Shown here in pieces: positions 63,299 through 64,000 of a DNA stretch of 64,000 nt. How positions within the stretch are numbered: the first letter of the stretch is position 1; each line of letters starts with the position of its first letter. The position numbers and the translations under genes are program-made. This DNA comes from Streptomyces sp. NBC_00878. Lineage in GTDB: Bacteria; Actinomycetota; Actinomycetes; Streptomycetales; Streptomycetaceae. The stretch spans positions 7,688,001 to 7,752,000 of the forward strand of contig NZ_JAPEOK010000001.1 of the NCBI RefSeq assembly GCF_026341515.1. The letters are read 5' to 3'. The notes under the pieces were generated by a model, which was not told the DNA's origin, did no database searches, and worked only from the letters and a program-made list of their open reading frames with translations.

Positions 63299-64000
63299 GG
63301 CGCGCGCTCGGCATTCTGACGCTGTGTCTGACACTGACGCTGACGGTCACCGTCGGCTGCTCAGGCGGCGACGAGGACCGGACCACGCTCCGCGTGCTCG
63401 CCGGTCCCGACCTTGCCGTACTGGAGCCGCTGCTCGACGAGTTGAAGGAGGAGACCGGCGTCGAGCTCGACATGGACTACGAGGCCGACGCGGACACCGG
63501 TGACGCGCTGGCCGCCGAGAAGGGGAGCGGGCACGACCTGGCGTGGCTCTCCACCGACCGTTCCTTCCGGCTGCGCCACAAGGACTCCGCCCAGGGGCTG
63601 CCGCGTACGCCGACCATGCTCTCGCCGGTCGTCGTCGGCCTGCGGCCGGACGTCGCGCGCGAGCTGCGCGCCAAGTCGCCGGGCGGGCGGCTCAGTTGGG
63701 CCGACATCGCCGATGCCGCCGCCACCGGGACCGTACGCTTCGGGATGGCCGATCCCCGGCAGACGGGCAGCGGGCTCGCCGCGCTCGTCGGCGTCGCGAC
63801 CGCCGCGGCGGGCACCGGCGGCGCCCTGCGCGAGGCGGACGTCTCCTGCGACCGGCTGCGCGGCTTCCGCTCCGGCCAGAAGCTCACCGCCGACTCCACC
63901 CGCGACCTGCTCGACGACTTCGTCGACCACCCCGGCACGGCCAACGCGCTCATCACCTACGAGTCCGACCTGCTCGCGCTCAACGCCGGTGGCCGGCTGA
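63295..64000 (+). CDS. Lipoprotein substrate-binding protein (3' end outside window)
   Basis: The frame is open from GTG to the window edge (235 codons). The signal has a lipobox: MRRALGILTLCLTLTLTVTV followed by GCSGG. After it TTLRVLAGPDLAVLEPLLDE, TGVELDMDYEADADTGDAL and HDLAWLSTDRSFRLRH suit a solute-binding-protein fold; SPVVVGLRPDVAREL and FGMADPRQTGSGLAALVGVA follow. Streptomyces relatives continue into a VWA domain, which would lie beyond the window. Translational coupling to the previous gene is clear. Confidence 0.8.
   Translation, partial: MRRALGILTLCLTLTLTVTVGCSGGDEDRTTLRVLAGPDLAVLEPLLDELKEETGVELDMDYEADADTGDALAAEKGSGHDLAWLSTDRSFRLRHKDSAQGLPRTPTMLSPVVVGLRPDVARELRAKSPGGRLSWADIADAAATGTVRFGMADPRQTGSGLAALVGVATAAAGTGGALREADVSCDRLRGFRSGQKLTADSTRDLLDDFVDHPGTANALITYESDLLALNAGGRL

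Overview
The window is high-GC actinobacterial DNA and almost certainly Streptomyces chromosome. Evidence is the codon use, GTG/TTG starts, four-base ATGA/GTGA gene overlaps, lineage-typical families (DUF397, DUF4265, SCO2322-like, KstR-like TetR) and copies of the dispersed repeat with core GCGCAGTTCCCCGCGCCCCT. No tRNA, rRNA or CRISPR array was seen. All functional calls are by reading, without database searches.

Layout. (1) 1-8.2 kb is an accessory, scar-rich stretch: the 3' part of an ISKra4-type transposase and a second copy of its end 1,400 bp away, a frameshifted helicase-associated-domain remnant, IS21-like terminal repeats, small secreted or zinc-knuckle proteins, a truncated DUF4265 protein, a DHFR scrap, a methyltransferase, an aminoglycoside-phosphotransferase-like kinase, a VOC protein, and a divergent monooxygenase/TetR pair that has lost both 5' halves. 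(2) 8.2-31.7 kb looks like ordinary chromosome: LLM oxidoreductase/MarR/FMN reductase with a palindromic operator, DedA, DoxX, an FAD/NAD(P)-binding protein, a PhoD-like phosphatase, a secreted HNH nuclease, HAD hydrolase, a membrane protein with a peptidoglycan-binding domain, an MFS exporter with a winged-helix tail, a paralogous protein pair, an O-methyltransferase and a fused GT87-PAP2 enzyme. (3) 31.8-34.5 kb holds a divergent CYP125-like P450 and steroid-type thiolase. (4) 34.5-44.4 kb is a second decayed accessory zone. It contains a broken XRE/DUF397/HATPase triad with a TnpB-type element inserted in the HATPase gene, a methyltransferase with compensating frameshifts, IS630/IS5/IS3 remnants, a large membrane NACHT ATPase, and a DinB gene bracketed by 60-bp inverted repeats of an IS5-like element.

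(5) 44.5-51.6 kb is a probable vitamin B12 acquisition operon. A cobalamin riboswitch precedes a secreted, membrane-anchored alpha-barrel protein of the prenyltransferase/intrinsic-factor fold, an SCO2322-like surface protein, and ECF transporter T, fused double-ATPase and S components, all in overlapping or close order. (6) 51.6-53.5 kb is an ABC-F protein behind a sigma70-type promoter overlapped by a palindromic operator. (7) 53.5-58.1 kb carries an MBL hydrolase, an aldehyde dehydrogenase, a 3Fe-4S ferredoxin, a degenerate Fic-like toxin/antitoxin pair and a TetR protein closely resembling mycobacterial KstR.

(8) 58.1-64 kb is a translationally coupled glycosyltransferase/methyltransferase/alpha-barrel operon, a small membrane protein, and a membrane-anchored protein coupled to a lipoprotein cut by the window end.

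How the parts connect: KstR-box-like sites (TnnAACnnGTTnnA) lie upstream of kstR, in the MBL/ALDH divergent region and in the P450/thiolase divergent region. The P450 and ALDH genes also share a 19-20 bp element in the same orientation, about 27 bp before each start. This suggests one dispersed regulon (P450, thiolase, ALDH, ferredoxin, MBL protein) for side-chain or steroid-like oxidation. The B12 operon and this regulon are the most informative systems here; the NACHT protein and the DinB-carrying IS derivative are the least described.
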